Part shown: positions 53,547 to 61,604 of the stretch, one piece after another | Numbering within the stretch: position 1 is the stretch's first letter | Layout of the letters: each line of letters starts with the position of its first letter | Source of the DNA: Mycobacterium sp. JS623 | GTDB taxonomy: Bacteria > Actinomycetota > Actinomycetes > Mycobacteriales > Mycobacteriaceae | DNA length: 64,000 nucleotides | Assembly: GCF_000328565.1 (NCBI RefSeq) | Contig: NC_019966.1 | Span: 2,666,001-2,730,000, forward strand | Direction: 5' to 3' | Notes under the pieces: generated by a model | What the model was told of the DNA's origin: nothing | The model's database searches: none | What the model saw: the letters and a program-made list of their open reading frames with translations, nothing else | Program-made: the position numbers and the translations under genes

Positions 53547-54119
53547 CTAACGCTTCAGGAAAGCCTTTCCGCGCGGCGACAGCCGATAACCCACGTCGAG
53601 GCTGATCGTCAGGCCTAACCCTTTGAGCTGCCGCACACGACGCTTGAAGCGGGGCACGTCCAGCCCGACGCGCGCGGCCAGGTCAGGCGCGCGCACTGCC
53701 TCGTTGGCCGCGATCATCTCCAGATACTGTCGCGTCCAAGCGGATTCGGCCGCCGCATCCCAGCGGGCCAGTCGGGCGGAGATCGCATCGACGTCCGCCG
53801 CCGACAACCGATCATCGGCGGCCAGCTTCGGCCGCTCGTCGGGCGCCAGGTACGACACCGTGATCAGATAGGTGTGCTTGGCTGGGCGGCGGTCCAGATC
53901 CTTCTGCGCGGACTTCGCATCCGGATAGCCCGCGGCCCGCGCCTGCGCGGCGGTCACGCGATAGCCGCCTGGGCGTTCGGCGACGTCGTCGACGCGGATG
54001 GTGCCCGCCACGGTGCGTTGGGTACCGCCGGCTTTGGCGCGAGGCGCGTCCCACCGCCGCAGGACGAGTGTGATGTCACCGTTAGCAATGCCTTCGGCCG
54101 TGTCGCGATTGAGCAGCAC
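53547..54119 (-). CDS. ASCH-domain-like protein with C-terminal winged helix
   Basis: A 190-residue protein. The N-terminal part (LLNRDTAEGIANGDITLVLRRW ... GTIRVDDV) has the order of an ASCH/PUA-like fold, which binds RNA or modified bases. The C-terminal part (VRAPDLAARVGLDVPRFKRRVRQLKGLGLTISLDVGYRLSPRG) reads as a winged helix. A nucleic-acid-binding role is inferred. The GTG at 54119 (AVLLNRD) is the first plausible start, since the codons upstream lack homology. It is divergent from the DUF3097 gene with 23 bases between. Confidence 0.75.
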   Translation of the reverse strand: MLLNRDTAEGIANGDITLVLRRWDAPRAKAGGTQRTVAGTIRVDDVAERPGGYRVTAAQARAAGYPDAKSAQKDLDRRPAKHTYLITVSYLAPDERPKLAADDRLSAADVDAISARLARWDAAAESAWTRQYLEMIAANEAVRAPDLAARVGLDVPRFKRRVRQLKGLGLTISLDVGYRLSPRGKAFLKR

Positions 54120-54142
54120 GGCTGTGACCCTACGATCACCCG

Positions 54143-54985
54143 GTGGCTGACCGCTATGGCTCCGATGTTCTCGCCAACAACCCGAACAGGAAACCCCGCT
54201 CGACCGAACAACCTTTGGAAATGGGCATGGTCGTCGAGGACGCACAGACGGGTTATGTCGGCGCGGTGGTGCGCGTCGAATACGGCCGGATGGAGCTCGA
54301 GGACCGCAACGGGCGGCGCAAGCCGTTCCCGATCGGGCCGGGCTATCTGATCGACGGGAAACCGGTGATCCTCACCGCGCCAAAGCGTTCGGCGCCGACG
54401 ACTCCGGCGCGCACCGCGTCCGGGTCGGTAGCGGTGCAGGCCAAGGCGAGAGTCGCGCTGGCCAGCCGGATTTACGTCGAGGGGCGCCACGACGCCGAAC
54501 TGGTCGAGCAGGTGTGGGGCGACGACCTTCGCGTCGAGGGCGTGGTGGTCGAATACCTCGGCGGCGTCGACGATCTCGTCGGCATCGTCGAGGAATTTCG
54601 GCCCGCCCCCGGCCGCCGCCTCGGCGTGCTCGTCGACCATCTGGTGGCCGGCTCGAAGGAGTCGCGCATCGCCAGCCAGGTTCAGCAAGCGGTGCGGCGC
54701 GGCCAGGGCGGCGAGCACACCCTGGTCGTCGGTCACCCGTTCATCGACATCTGGCAGGCCGTCAAGCCGGCGCGTGTTGGTATCTCGTCGTGGCCGGTGG
54801 TGCCGCGCGACACCGACTGGAAGCACGGCGTGTGCCAGGCGCTCGGCTGGCCGCACAGCGAACAGGCCGACATCGCGCGGGCGTGGCAACGGATCAGGAG
54901 TCGGGTGCGCGACTGGAACGACCTCGAGCCCGCGCTGATCGGTCGGGTCGAAGAGCTGATCGACTTCGTGACCGCCGGCGCTTAG
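54143..54985 (+). CDS. DUF3097-family protein
   Basis: A 280-residue actinobacterial protein of DUF3097. It starts DRYGSDVLANNPNRKPRSTEQPLEMG, has a small beta-barrel region (MVVEDAQTGYVGAVVRVEYGRMELEDRNGRRK) and then a core with RIYVEGRHDAELVEQVWGDDLR and VDDLVGIVEEF, which reads like a Toprim-type nuclease/topoisomerase fold. No experimental role is known to me. It overlaps the convergent cupin gene at the stop codons. Confidence 0.82.
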   Translation: MADRYGSDVLANNPNRKPRSTEQPLEMGMVVEDAQTGYVGAVVRVEYGRMELEDRNGRRKPFPIGPGYLIDGKPVILTAPKRSAPTTPARTASGSVAVQAKARVALASRIYVEGRHDAELVEQVWGDDLRVEGVVVEYLGGVDDLVGIVEEFRPAPGRRLGVLVDHLVAGSKESRIASQVQQAVRRGQGGEHTLVVGHPFIDIWQAVKPARVGISSWPVVPRDTDWKHGVCQALGWPHSEQADIARAWQRIRSRVRDWNDLEPALIGRVEELIDFVTAGA

Positions 54986-55377
54986 CTCAGCGCGTGGCCT
55001 GTCGTGCTGTCGATATGGTCCGGTATGTCGCCTTCGTGTCGATCGCCGGTAGTCGAGGTTCCGCGAGGCTCGAACATCAGGATGGAGCCGCCCGGCGACG
55101 ACGGCTTGTGCTCAGTACCCTTTGGCACGACGTAGGTGTCGCCCTTGCGCAGCACGACGGCCGACTCATTCCCGTCGCCGTCCCGCACCGCGACGTGGAA
55201 CTCGCCATCGAGGACGAGGAAGAACTCGTCGGTGTCCTCGTGAACATGCCAAAGGTGCTCACCTTTGGCATGGGCGACCCGAACGTCGTACTCATTCACC
55301 TTGGCGACGATTCGCGGACTGTAGATGTCATCGAACGACGCGAGCGCCTTGGCCAGATTGATCGGTTTGGCTGTCAC
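54982..55377 (-). CDS. Cupin-domain protein
   Basis: A 131-residue single cupin. Metal ligands are in HLWHVHEDTDEFFLVLDGEF (cupin motif 1, two His and a Glu) and in a later GTEHKPSSP (motif 2 His). The protein is otherwise featureless, and members range from isomerases to dioxygenases and binding proteins. The GTG start lies 40 bases from the divergent recombination ATPase gene. Confidence 0.85.
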   Translation of the reverse strand: MTAKPINLAKALASFDDIYSPRIVAKVNEYDVRVAHAKGEHLWHVHEDTDEFFLVLDGEFHVAVRDGDGNESAVVLRKGDTYVVPKGTEHKPSSPGGSILMFEPRGTSTTGDRHEGDIPDHIDSTTGHALS

Positions 55378-55417
55378 GATTCGAGAGTATGTCCGCTTGC
55401 CGTGGTATTCCTGAACG

Positions 55418-56746
55418 GTGTCCGACGGTCTGTTTGACGTCCCCGGCGAGCCGAGCGCTCGCGCGGGCGGACCCGTCGGCGCGTCGGCTCCGCTGGCGGT
55501 GAAGATGCGACCGGCCAGCCTCGACGAGGTGGTCGGCCAGGATCACCTGCTCAAGCCGAACTCCCCGCTGCGTCGACTCGTCGAGGGCTCGGGCGCAGCG
55601 TCGGTCATCTTGTACGGTCCGCCGGGCACCGGAAAGACCACGCTGGCGTCATTGATTTCGCAGGCCACCGGACGTCGGTTCGAGGCGCTGTCGGCGCTGT
55701 CGGCAGGCGTCAAGGAGGTCCGCGCCGTCATCGATATCGCGCGCCGCGCCGCCGTGCATGGTGAGCAGACGGTGTTGTTCATCGATGAGGTGCACCGGTT
55801 CTCCAAGACTCAGCAGGATGCGTTGCTCTCGGCCGTCGAGAATCGCATCGTGTTGCTTGTGGCGGCCACCACTGAGAATCCGTCGTTCTCCGTCGTCGCG
55901 CCGCTGCTGTCGCGGTCGCTGATCCTGCAACTGCAACCGCTCGACGCCGACGCCGTCAGGACGGTGGTCCGCCGCGCCATCGACGACCCTCGCGGCCTCG
56001 GCGGGCGGTTGGACGTCACCGAGGAGGCCGTCGATCTGCTGGTGCAACTCGCCGCGGGTGACGCGCGGCGAGCGCTGACCGCGCTGGAGGTGGCCTCCGA
56101 AACAGGCGAGCAGGTGACGGTCGCGACCATCGAGCAATCGCTGGACAAGGCCGCCGTGCGATATGACCGCGACGGCGACCAGCACTACGACGTGGTCAGC
56201 GCCTTCATCAAGTCGGTGCGCGGCTCCGACGTCGACGCGGCCCTGCATTACCTAGCGCGGATGCTGGTGGCGGGGGAGGACCCGCGGTTCGTCGCCCGTC
56301 GGCTGATGATCCTGGCCAGTGAGGACATCGGGATGGCCGACCCGACTGCGCTGCAGACCGCCGTCGCGGCGGCGCAGACCGTGCAGCTGATCGGCATGCC
56401 GGAGGCACAACTGACGCTGGCCCACGCCACCGTGCACCTCGCGACCGCTCCGAAATCCAATGCGGTGACAACGGCGCTGGGCGCCGCGATGGGCGACATT
56501 CGCGAGGGCAAGGCCGGATTGGTGCCCGCGCATCTGCGCGACGGCCATTACTCCGGCGCGGCAAAGCTCGGCAACGCCATCGGCTACAAGTACAGCCATG
56601 ACGACCCGGATGGTGTTGTGCCGCAACAGTATCCGCCCGACGAACTGGTCGGTGTCGACTACTATCAGCCGACCACCCACGGCGCCGAACGGGAGATTGC
56701 GACCCGGTTGGACAAGCTGCGGGCCATCATTCGCAAGAAGCGCTGA
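55418..56746 (+). CDS. rarA: Replication-associated recombination protein A (MgsA/WRNIP1-type AAA+ ATPase)
   Basis: A 442-residue clamp-loader-like AAA+ ATPase. Walker [10 protein letters not shown] is at 67-75, Walker B FIDEVHRF at 121-128, and sensor 1 is in the ATTENPSF segment. The C-terminal half with [17 protein letters not shown] and the RarA/MgsA oligomerisation domain are typical. RarA acts at stalled replication forks. It corresponds to Rv2559c. It ends immediately before the first of two palindromic repeats. Confidence 0.92.
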   Translation: MSDGLFDVPGEPSARAGGPVGASAPLAVKMRPASLDEVVGQDHLLKPNSPLRRLVEGSGAASVILYGPPGTGKTTLASLISQATGRRFEALSALSAGVKEVRAVIDIARRAAVHGEQTVLFIDEVHRFSKTQQDALLSAVENRIVLLVAATTENPSFSVVAPLLSRSLILQLQPLDADAVRTVVRRAIDDPRGLGGRLDVTEEAVDLLVQLAAGDARRALTALEVASETGEQVTVATIEQSLDKAAVRYDRDGDQHYDVVSAFIKSVRGSDVDAALHYLARMLVAGEDPRFVARRLMILASEDIGMADPTALQTAVAAAQTVQLIGMPEAQLTLAHATVHLATAPKSNAVTTALGAAMGDIREGKAGLVPAHLRDGHYSGAAKLGNAIGYKYSHDDPDGVVPQQYPPDELVGVDYYQPTTHGAEREIATRLDKLRAIIRKKR

Positions 56747-56750
56747 TGAA

Positions 56751-56809
56751 TTGAGCCTGTAGTTACCGAGGCGTCTACTCGCACAACCTCTCGGTAACTG
56801 CAGGCTCAA
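56751..56809. repeat. Palindromic repeat, left flank of the AbiEi/DUF559 gene
   Basis: Arms TTGAGCCTGTAGTTACCGAG (56751-56770) and CTCGGTAACTGCAGGCTCAA (56790-56809) pair with one mismatch around a 19-base loop. A near-identical copy, with the same arms and loop length, occurs at 57701-57757, in the same orientation about 950 bases away. The two bracket one gene. Confidence 0.7.
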
Positions 56810-56839
56810 CTTGTCGGTGCCCTTTGTGAGCATGCTGGC

Positions 56840-57712
56840 ATGAGGAAGCTCATCGTCGGCAGCCAGGCACTAGCGAGTGGTGCGGTGACTGAACATGACT
56901 TGCGTCGTTGGTACGACCGGATGTTCCGGGACATCTACTGGCCCAAAGGCTGTGAGCCGACACTGTTGGACCGCATCGACGGTGCTTGGCTCCGTTCGGG
57001 CCGGAAAGGGGTGGTGGCCGGCGTGGCTGCCTCGGCTCTCCACGGAGCGCAGTGGGTCGACCACGACATACCGGTCGAGCTGATCTGGGATAACACGCGA
57101 CCGCCGCCGGGCATCATCGCTCGCGACGAGCGTCTCGACAATGACGAGATAACCACCGTCTCATGTATTTCCGTCACCACATCCGCTCGCACGGCGTATG
57201 ACCTCGGGCGCCACTTGCCGCGAAACGACGCGATCGCGCGGTTAGACGCGCTGATGCGGGCCGCGCCGTTTTCGATGGATGAGGTCTTGGGGTTGGCGCA
57301 GCGTCACCGCCGCGCCCGCGGCCTCACGCAACTACGTGCCGCGCTCCCGCTTGTCGACGGCGGAGCTGGATCGCTGCAAGAGACGCGGTTGCGGCTTCTG
57401 TTCATCGACGCCGGGTTTCCCGGGCCAACGACTCAAATACCCGTGGTCGACGGCCGCGGGCGGCTCGTTCGCCCTGTCGACATGGGGTGGGAGGACTTTC
57501 TGGTCGCCGCCGAGTACGACGGGGAACACCACCGCACCAGCCGGAAGGCGTACGTCAAGGACATGCGGGCATTGGCGATACTCGAGCGTCTCGGCTGGAT
57601 CGTGATCCGCGTAATCAAGGAGGACCGCGACGAAGACATCATCGACCGCGCATATCGAGCGTTGATCGCACGCGGTTGGGATGGGCAACTGCACCCACCG
57701 TCGAGCCTGTAG
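56840..57712 (+). CDS. AbiEi-like / DUF559 protein (single gene between two repeats)
   Basis: A 290-residue protein. The N-terminal half (QALASGAVTEHDLRRWYDRMFRD ... GRKGVVAGVAASALHGAQW) resembles the AbiEi-type antitoxin/regulatory fold common in actinobacteria. The C-terminal part has VAAEYDGEHHRTSRKAYVKDMR, the DUF559/VSR-like restriction-endonuclease fold (E..D..H/K pattern), followed by LAILERLGWIVIRV. Such stand-alone genes are common in mycobacteria and usually patchy. It is flanked by two copies of a palindromic repeat, and its own stop codon lies within the right copy. Function unproven; a nuclease or defence role is inferred. Confidence 0.7.
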   Translation: MRKLIVGSQALASGAVTEHDLRRWYDRMFRDIYWPKGCEPTLLDRIDGAWLRSGRKGVVAGVAASALHGAQWVDHDIPVELIWDNTRPPPGIIARDERLDNDEITTVSCISVTTSARTAYDLGRHLPRNDAIARLDALMRAAPFSMDEVLGLAQRHRRARGLTQLRAALPLVDGGAGSLQETRLRLLFIDAGFPGPTTQIPVVDGRGRLVRPVDMGWEDFLVAAEYDGEHHRTSRKAYVKDMRALAILERLGWIVIRVIKEDRDEDIIDRAYRALIARGWDGQLHPPSSL

Positions 57713-57757
57713 TTACCGAGGCGTCTACTCGCACCATCTCTCGGTAACTGCAGGCTC
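57701..57757. repeat. Palindromic repeat, right flank of the AbiEi/DUF559 gene
   Basis: TCGAGCCTGTAGTTACCGAG (57701-57720) pairs with CTCGGTAACTGCAGGCTC (57740-57757) around a 19-base loop. The right arm is identical to that of the copy at 56751-56809. The loop differs by about 2-3 bases. The TAG stop of the 56840 gene is inside the left arm, so the gene has been trimmed to or built onto this element. Confidence 0.7.
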
Positions 57758-57794
57758 AAAGAACCCGCTTGCTTAAACGCGGCGCAATCGGCCC

Positions 57795-57823
57795 TTGACA
57801 CCCGCCGCAGCGCCTTCTACGTT
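57795..57823 (+). promoter_or_regulatory. Sigma-A-like promoter of the ArsR operon
   Basis: TTGACA at 57795-57800 is followed after 17 bases by TACGTT at 57818-57823, a good -35/-10 pair. Transcription would begin near 57830, within the palindrome GTTGGT-N5-ACCAAC at 57821-57837. That arrangement fits repression by the downstream ArsR-type regulator. Confidence 0.6.
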
Positions 57824-57837
57824 GGTAGTCAACCAAC
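57821..57837 (+). promoter_or_regulatory. Putative ArsR operator
   Basis: GTTGGTAGTCAACCAAC is a 17-base palindrome with six-base perfect arms. It overlaps the -10 and start region of the promoter at 57795. A second short palindrome TTGATCAA follows at 57841-57848. Likely self-regulatory site for the ArsR protein encoded next. Confidence 0.6.
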
Positions 57838-57863
57838 TGATTGATCAAACACAAGGTTGATAA

Positions 57864-58226
57864 TTGGGGAGTGATGGAGATGCAGGCGCCCGGCTGGACC
57901 GCGCCTTCATGGCGCTGGCCGACCCGGTTCGGCGCGCGATGGTGGCGCGGCTGTCCCGCGGCCCGGCCACGGTCAACGAGCTGGCCGAGCCTTTCGACAT
58001 CACGAAACAGGCGGTGTCCAAACACATTCAGGTGCTCGAACAGGCGGGACTGGTTACCAGAACCCGCGATGCGCAGCGCAGGCCGGTGCATCTCGACGCG
58101 GCCGCGCTGGAGCGGCTGACCGCATGGATCGACCGATACCGGCTTGACGCCGAACGCAGCTACCGCCAGCTCGACGCCGTGCTGGCGGCGATCACCGACA
58201 CCCATAAGAAAGGAACCGACACATGA
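57864..58226 (+). CDS. ArsR-family transcriptional regulator
   Basis: A 120-residue winged-helix protein of the ArsR/SdpR kind that pairs with AHSA1 proteins. The helix-turn-helix segment is ALADPVRRAMVARLSRGPATVNELAEPFDITKQAVSKHIQVLEQAGLV and the wing is TRTRDAQRRPVHLD. No metal-binding Cys pair (CxC) is present, so it is not a metal sensor. The TTG at 57864 is the only start ahead of the domain in this frame; AAGG lies about 8 bases upstream. It overlaps the next gene by 4 bases and is preceded by a promoter and palindrome that suggest autorepression. Confidence 0.85.
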   Translation: MGSDGDAGARLDRAFMALADPVRRAMVARLSRGPATVNELAEPFDITKQAVSKHIQVLEQAGLVTRTRDAQRRPVHLDAAALERLTAWIDRYRLDAERSYRQLDAVLAAITDTHKKGTDT

Positions 58227-58696
58227 CGAATCCACTCAACCTCAACGCCCCGGTCGACACCCTCGCCATGGAGTTCACCCGCGAGTTCGACGCTCCGGTC
58301 GAGGCGCTCTTCCGCGCCCATGCGGAGCCGGATCTGGTCAAGCAGTGGCTCGGCCCACGCGACCTCGAGATGACGATCCAACACTGGGAGTTCAAGACCG
58401 GCGGCGGCTACCGCTACGTACACAAGGCAGATCGCGGCGAGTTCGGCTTCAACGGCGTCTTCCACAAAGTCCGGGACAACGAATTCATCATCCAGACTTT
58501 CGAATTCGAGGGCGCGCCAGACATGGTGAACATCGAATTCATGTGGTTCGAAGCCCTCGGCGGTGGCCGCAGTCGACTGCGCGGCCGGTCGATCTGCCCG
58601 AACATCGAGGCCCGTGACGGCCTGCTGTCCTCGGGGATGGAGGGCGGCATGACCGAGGGTTACGAAAAGCTCGACGAGCTGCTCAAGAGGCTCTGA
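58223..58696 (+). CDS. SRPBCC / AHSA1-type protein
   Basis: A 157-residue AHSA1 (activator of Hsp90 ATPase-like) domain protein, with the strand MEFTREFDAPVEALFRAHAEPDLVKQWLGP near the N-terminus, a GEFGFNGVFH centre and the C-terminal helix GGMTEGYEKLDELLKRL. Domains of this kind bind hydrophobic ligands and often accompany an ArsR regulator as here. The ATG overlaps the regulator stop (ATGA) and the TGA overlaps the next ATG (TGATG). Role unknown, possibly a stress-related ligand binder. Confidence 0.88.
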   Translation: MTNPLNLNAPVDTLAMEFTREFDAPVEALFRAHAEPDLVKQWLGPRDLEMTIQHWEFKTGGGYRYVHKADRGEFGFNGVFHKVRDNEFIIQTFEFEGAPDMVNIEFMWFEALGGGRSRLRGRSICPNIEARDGLLSSGMEGGMTEGYEKLDELLKRL

Positions 58697-59091
58697 TGGA
58701 GTGGACTCTCGAAGTCGTAGGGGTTCCGGTCGGCGATGTCGACCGGGCGATTGCGTTCTACCGCGACCAGGTGGGCTTCAATCTCGACCACGACACGCGG
58801 GCGGGTGAGCAGCGCTTCGTACAACTCACTCCGCCGGGCTCAGGTTGTTCGATAGTGCTCGCCTCGCCACCGCCGATGCCGCCAGGTTCGCTCAAGAGCC
58901 TCCAGCTCGTCGTCGCCGACGCCTATCGCGCCCGCGAGGAACTCGTCGACCGCGGAGTTGCCGCCGGTGATATCGACGTCATCGATGAACGCGATGGCGG
59001 CACGCTGTTCGGATTCGCTGATCCCGACGGCAATTCGTGGGTGGTACAGCAGATCAAGGCGCGGGCGGACATGCCCTTGCTATCGCGCTGA
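58696..59091 (+). CDS. VOC-family (glyoxalase-like) protein
   Basis: A 131-residue vicinal oxygen chelate protein with the start WTLEVVGVPVGDVDRAIAFYRDQVGF, a central GCSIVLA strand and a final FADPDGNSWVVQQI strand that matches the typical glyoxalase/bleomycin resistance end. It completes the ArsR-AHSA1-VOC operon. Substrate unknown. Confidence 0.88.
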   Translation: MEWTLEVVGVPVGDVDRAIAFYRDQVGFNLDHDTRAGEQRFVQLTPPGSGCSIVLASPPPMPPGSLKSLQLVVADAYRAREELVDRGVAAGDIDVIDERDGGTLFGFADPDGNSWVVQQIKARADMPLLSR

Positions 59092-59140
59092 CGCAATCCA
59101 GTGAGTCGACGTTGTAGTCCGAGCGCATGAACCCGCAAGA

Positions 59141-59174
59141 CGATCCCGGCCGGTCGGGGGCCAGGCCGGGATCG
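59141..59174. terminator. Bidirectional terminator palindrome
   Basis: CGATCCCGGCC (59141-59151) pairs perfectly with GGCCGGGATCG (59164-59174) around a 12-base loop. It lies between the VOC gene (stop at 59091) and the convergent GlsB-type gene (stop at 59189). Confidence 0.65.
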
Positions 59175-59188
59175 CCGGGGGTGGGCAG

Positions 59189-59497
59189 CTAGCGCAATAG
59201 ACCGGAACGCCTGCCGCCCATCAGGCCGGTACGCCGCCGGCCCATCAATGCAGACACGAGCGCAACGCCGAGCGCCGCGACGACGACCTGGCACAGCAGC
59301 TCCAGCCAGTCGATGCCGTTGGTGTCGGTGGGGATGCCGAGCGCGCGGGCGATCGCCGTGCCAATGAAGGCCGACACGATGCCGACGAGGATCGTCACCA
59401 GCCATCCGATCGGCTGCCTACCAGGGACCAAGAGCCGCCCCAACGCGCCGACGACGATGCCGATGAGAATGGCGGTAATTACGCCGGTGATAGTCAT
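59189..59497 (-). CDS. GlsB/YeaQ/YmgE-type small membrane protein
   Basis: A 102-residue protein with three hydrophobic segments (ITAILIGIVVGALGRLLVPG; GWLVTILVGIVSAFIGTAIA; ELLCQVVVAALGVALVSALM), the Gly-rich pattern of transglycosylase-associated/stress-response membrane proteins. It ends with a basic RRSGLLR tail. A signal role in envelope stress is a family guess. The ATG at 59497 has GGAGGAA a few bases upstream. Confidence 0.85.
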   Translation of the reverse strand: MTITGVITAILIGIVVGALGRLLVPGRQPIGWLVTILVGIVSAFIGTAIARALGIPTDTNGIDWLELLCQVVVAALGVALVSALMGRRRTGLMGGRRSGLLR

Positions 59498-59584
59498 TGT
59501 TCCTCCAAGCTGTGTGGGCTGGAGGGGACATACCCCTGCGGCGGTGTCAATAAACGCGTGCGTCAATCTGCACGCGAGGACCAG

Positions 59585-60208
59585 TCAGGCCATCTCGGGC
59601 ACCCGCAGGTGGGCAATTGCGAGCTCGAACTCGCCAACGTCGAGCACGTCAGCGCCCAGTTCACGGGTACGCGTGTTTCGCAGTTCTTTGGCTTGCTCCC
59701 GGTTTCGCTCCATGGCGTCGCGGCTGTCAAACGTCGTTGACGACACGGCCCGCCCCGACGCGCGGTCCATCAAGAAGCTGGAACTACAGAACCCCTCGAG
59801 CCCTTCAAGCGATGGCAGGACCGAGTCCTTGTAGAAATCCATGGCGCGGTCCGCCTGGTCGCGCGGAACCCTGATCCACGTTGTCCGCACACACGCACCG
59901 TCGACCGACTGGTGGTCGCGATGCAAGACCCCGATCTCCCACTCTTCGATCTTCTCGACCGTGCCGCCGAAGCGATCAGCCGCCTGGGCGCGCAAGTGCT
60001 TCGCCTTGTCGGCGGCGGCGTGCATCGCGTCTTCGCTTTCGTAGGCGGCGGTGATGATGCAGTCGCCGGACTCACGGTCAACCAAAAGTGAGATGCCGAC
60101 GTACCCGTCGACGCTCTCGAGTTCGGGCATCACGTCATTACGCATATAGGCAATGCCCTCGTCGATAGAAGAAGTCTGCGCCTGGATTGTGGTCGAGCGT
60201 GCATACAC
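59585..60208 (-). CDS. Rv2557/Rv2558-type paralog A (starvation-associated family)
   Basis: A 207-residue cytoplasmic protein made of two related halves, each an antibody-monooxygenase-like ferredoxin fold: residues about 5-100 ([40 protein letters not shown]...) and 110-207 (RTTWIRVP...[24 protein letters not shown]). It is about 65 percent identical by eye to the protein encoded at 60316. The M. tuberculosis pair is known to rise under nutrient starvation. The GTG at 60208 is preceded by a 16-base palindrome exactly 33 bases upstream, as in the partner gene. Enzymatic role unknown. Confidence 0.8.
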   Translation of the reverse strand: MYARSTTIQAQTSSIDEGIAYMRNDVMPELESVDGYVGISLLVDRESGDCIITAAYESEDAMHAAADKAKHLRAQAADRFGGTVEKIEEWEIGVLHRDHQSVDGACVRTTWIRVPRDQADRAMDFYKDSVLPSLEGLEGFCSSSFLMDRASGRAVSSTTFDSRDAMERNREQAKELRNTRTRELGADVLDVGEFELAIAHLRVPEMA

Positions 60209-60240
60209 GTCTACCCACCCCTTTGGTTCGGGGTGGCGCC

Positions 60241-60256
60241 CCGGTGGCGCCACCGG
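60241..60256 (-). promoter_or_regulatory. Palindrome upstream of paralog A
   Basis: CCGGTGGCGCCACCGG is a perfect 16-base palindrome whose near edge lies 33 bases from the GTG of the gene at 59585. The identical sequence occurs at the identical distance upstream of the paralog at 60316. It may be an operator, or a hairpin in the 5' leader. Confidence 0.6.
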
Positions 60257-60269
60257 TCCAATCACCACG

Positions 60270-60300
60270 TTCCGCCGCCGAGCAGCTCCCGGCGGCGGAA
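60270..60300 (-). terminator. Hairpin between the two paralogs
   Basis: TTCCGCCGCCG (60270-60280) and CGGCGGCGGAA (60290-60300) form an 11-base perfect stem with a 9-base loop. It lies 16 bases beyond the stop of paralog B on the minus strand, in the right place to end that transcript or dampen read-through into paralog A. Confidence 0.55.
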
Positions 60301-60315
60301 CCGACAAACTTTTCC

Positions 60316-60939
60316 TCAGACCAACTCGGGCACCCGCAGATGCGCCAAAGCCAACTCGAATTCGCCTTCGTCGAGCTCTTGAACGCCGAGTGCGCCAATC
60401 TTTTCCGCCTTGAGCGCAGTCGCCCGCTCCCGGTTGCGCTCCATCGCTTCACGGCTGTCGAACGTGACCGAGGACACGCCGACGCCCGTCGAGCGGTTGA
60501 GGATGAGGCTTGCGCTGCAGAAGCCCTCGAGGCTCTCCAAGTCGGGCAGGACGGATGTCTTGAAGTACTCGATGTTTTGCTCTGCCATGCCCGGATCGCC
60601 CTGCGCCCACGTCGCCCGCACGCATGCGCCGTCCTTCGAGCGGTGGTCGCGGTGCAGCAACCCGATTTCCCACTCTTCGATCTTCTCGACCTCGCCGCCG
60701 AAGCGCTGTGCGGCTTGGCTGCGCAGCTCCTTCGCCTTGTCGGCCGAGGCGCGCATCGCGTCCTCGGATTCCCAGGCGGTGGTGATGATGCAGCGGCCGG
60801 AATGCCGGTCGACCAGTAGTGAGATGCCGACGTAGCCCTCGATGTTCTCCAGTTCGGGCGTCAACTCATCGCGCATATAGGCAATGCCGCCGTCGATCGA
60901 TGAGGTTTGCGCCTGCAATGTGGTTGTGCGTGCGTGCAC
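60316..60939 (-). CDS. Rv2557/Rv2558-type paralog B (starvation-associated family)
   Basis: A 207-residue protein, same length as its tandem partner, with the same two-half layout ([36 protein letters not shown]..., then [40 protein letters not shown]). Both halves end with a Glu-rich [15 protein letters not shown] segment. The GTG at 60939 aligns exactly with the partner start. The duplication includes the upstream palindrome at 60972. The longer open frames upstream are low-complexity and not part of the gene. Confidence 0.82.
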   Translation of the reverse strand: MHARTTTLQAQTSSIDGGIAYMRDELTPELENIEGYVGISLLVDRHSGRCIITTAWESEDAMRASADKAKELRSQAAQRFGGEVEKIEEWEIGLLHRDHRSKDGACVRATWAQGDPGMAEQNIEYFKTSVLPDLESLEGFCSASLILNRSTGVGVSSVTFDSREAMERNRERATALKAEKIGALGVQELDEGEFELALAHLRVPELV

Positions 60940-60971
60940 GATCCACCCCCGATTGGTGTTGGGGCGGCGCC

Positions 60972-60987
60972 CCGGTGGCGCCACCGG
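60972..60987 (-). promoter_or_regulatory. Palindrome upstream of paralog B
   Basis: CCGGTGGCGCCACCGG, identical to the sequence at 60241-60256, with its near edge 33 bases from the GTG of the gene at 60316. The retained identity and spacing after duplication argue for function, either protein binding or leader structure. Confidence 0.6.
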
Positions 60988-61091
60988 ACCAGTGCTCAGC
61001 TTCCTCCCGCCGAGCAGGCAATTCAATGGATATTTCCCTGTGCAAGCAGGCATATTTCGGTACGCAAACGGATGGTCCGTAGGGTGGTCTG

Positions 61092-61493
61092 GTGGACTCC
61101 GACGTGCTCGAAATCGACACATCGCGCCGACGGATCGTCGACCTCACCGAAGCGGTGCGCGCGTTTTGCGACGGCCACGGGGACGGCCTGTGCAACGTCT
61201 TCGTGCCGCACGCCACCGCCGGTGTCGCGATCATCGAGACGGGTGCGGGCTCGGACGACGATCTGGTCGTCACGCTTGAGCGCCTGCTGCCGCGTGATGA
61301 CCGCTACCGCCACGCGCACGGTTCGCCGGGCCACGGCGCCGACCATGTGCTGCCCGCCATCGTGGCGCCTTCGGTCACGGTGCCGGTCCAGCACGGCGAA
61401 CCGCTGCTTGGCACCTGGCAAAGTGTCGTGTTGGTCGATCTGAACAGGGACAATCGACAACGCCAGGTGCGGCTGAGCTTCGTCAATTCCTGA
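61092..61493 (+). CDS. YjbQ/UPF0047-family protein
   Basis: A 133-residue protein of the YjbQ family, which shows thiamin phosphate synthase-like activity in some bacteria. The marks are IVDLTEAVRAF near the N-terminus, VFVPHATAGVAIIE (His and Glu metal-site candidates), the GHGADHVLPAIVAPSVTVPV centre and the LLGTWQSVVLVDLN strand with RQVRLSF at the end. GTG start. It corresponds to Rv2556c and is followed by alaS after about 110 bases. Confidence 0.88.
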   Translation: MDSDVLEIDTSRRRIVDLTEAVRAFCDGHGDGLCNVFVPHATAGVAIIETGAGSDDDLVVTLERLLPRDDRYRHAHGSPGHGADHVLPAIVAPSVTVPVQHGEPLLGTWQSVVLVDLNRDNRQRQVRLSFVNS

Positions 61494-61604
61494 GCTCGGC
61501 ACTTGGCGCCGCGCCGGTTCGTTGATTGTCAGCGCGACAATAGCGACCGGTACTGTAGTGCGGTCGAATAGTCGCAGGTAATGCAGAAAAGGGACGTAAG
61601 GAAC

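Noticed and set aside
56751..57757. CRISPR array or insertion sequence
   Set aside because: Only two repeat copies, about 950 bases apart, no spacers of uniform size and no transposase; the enclosed gene is AbiEi/DUF559-like.
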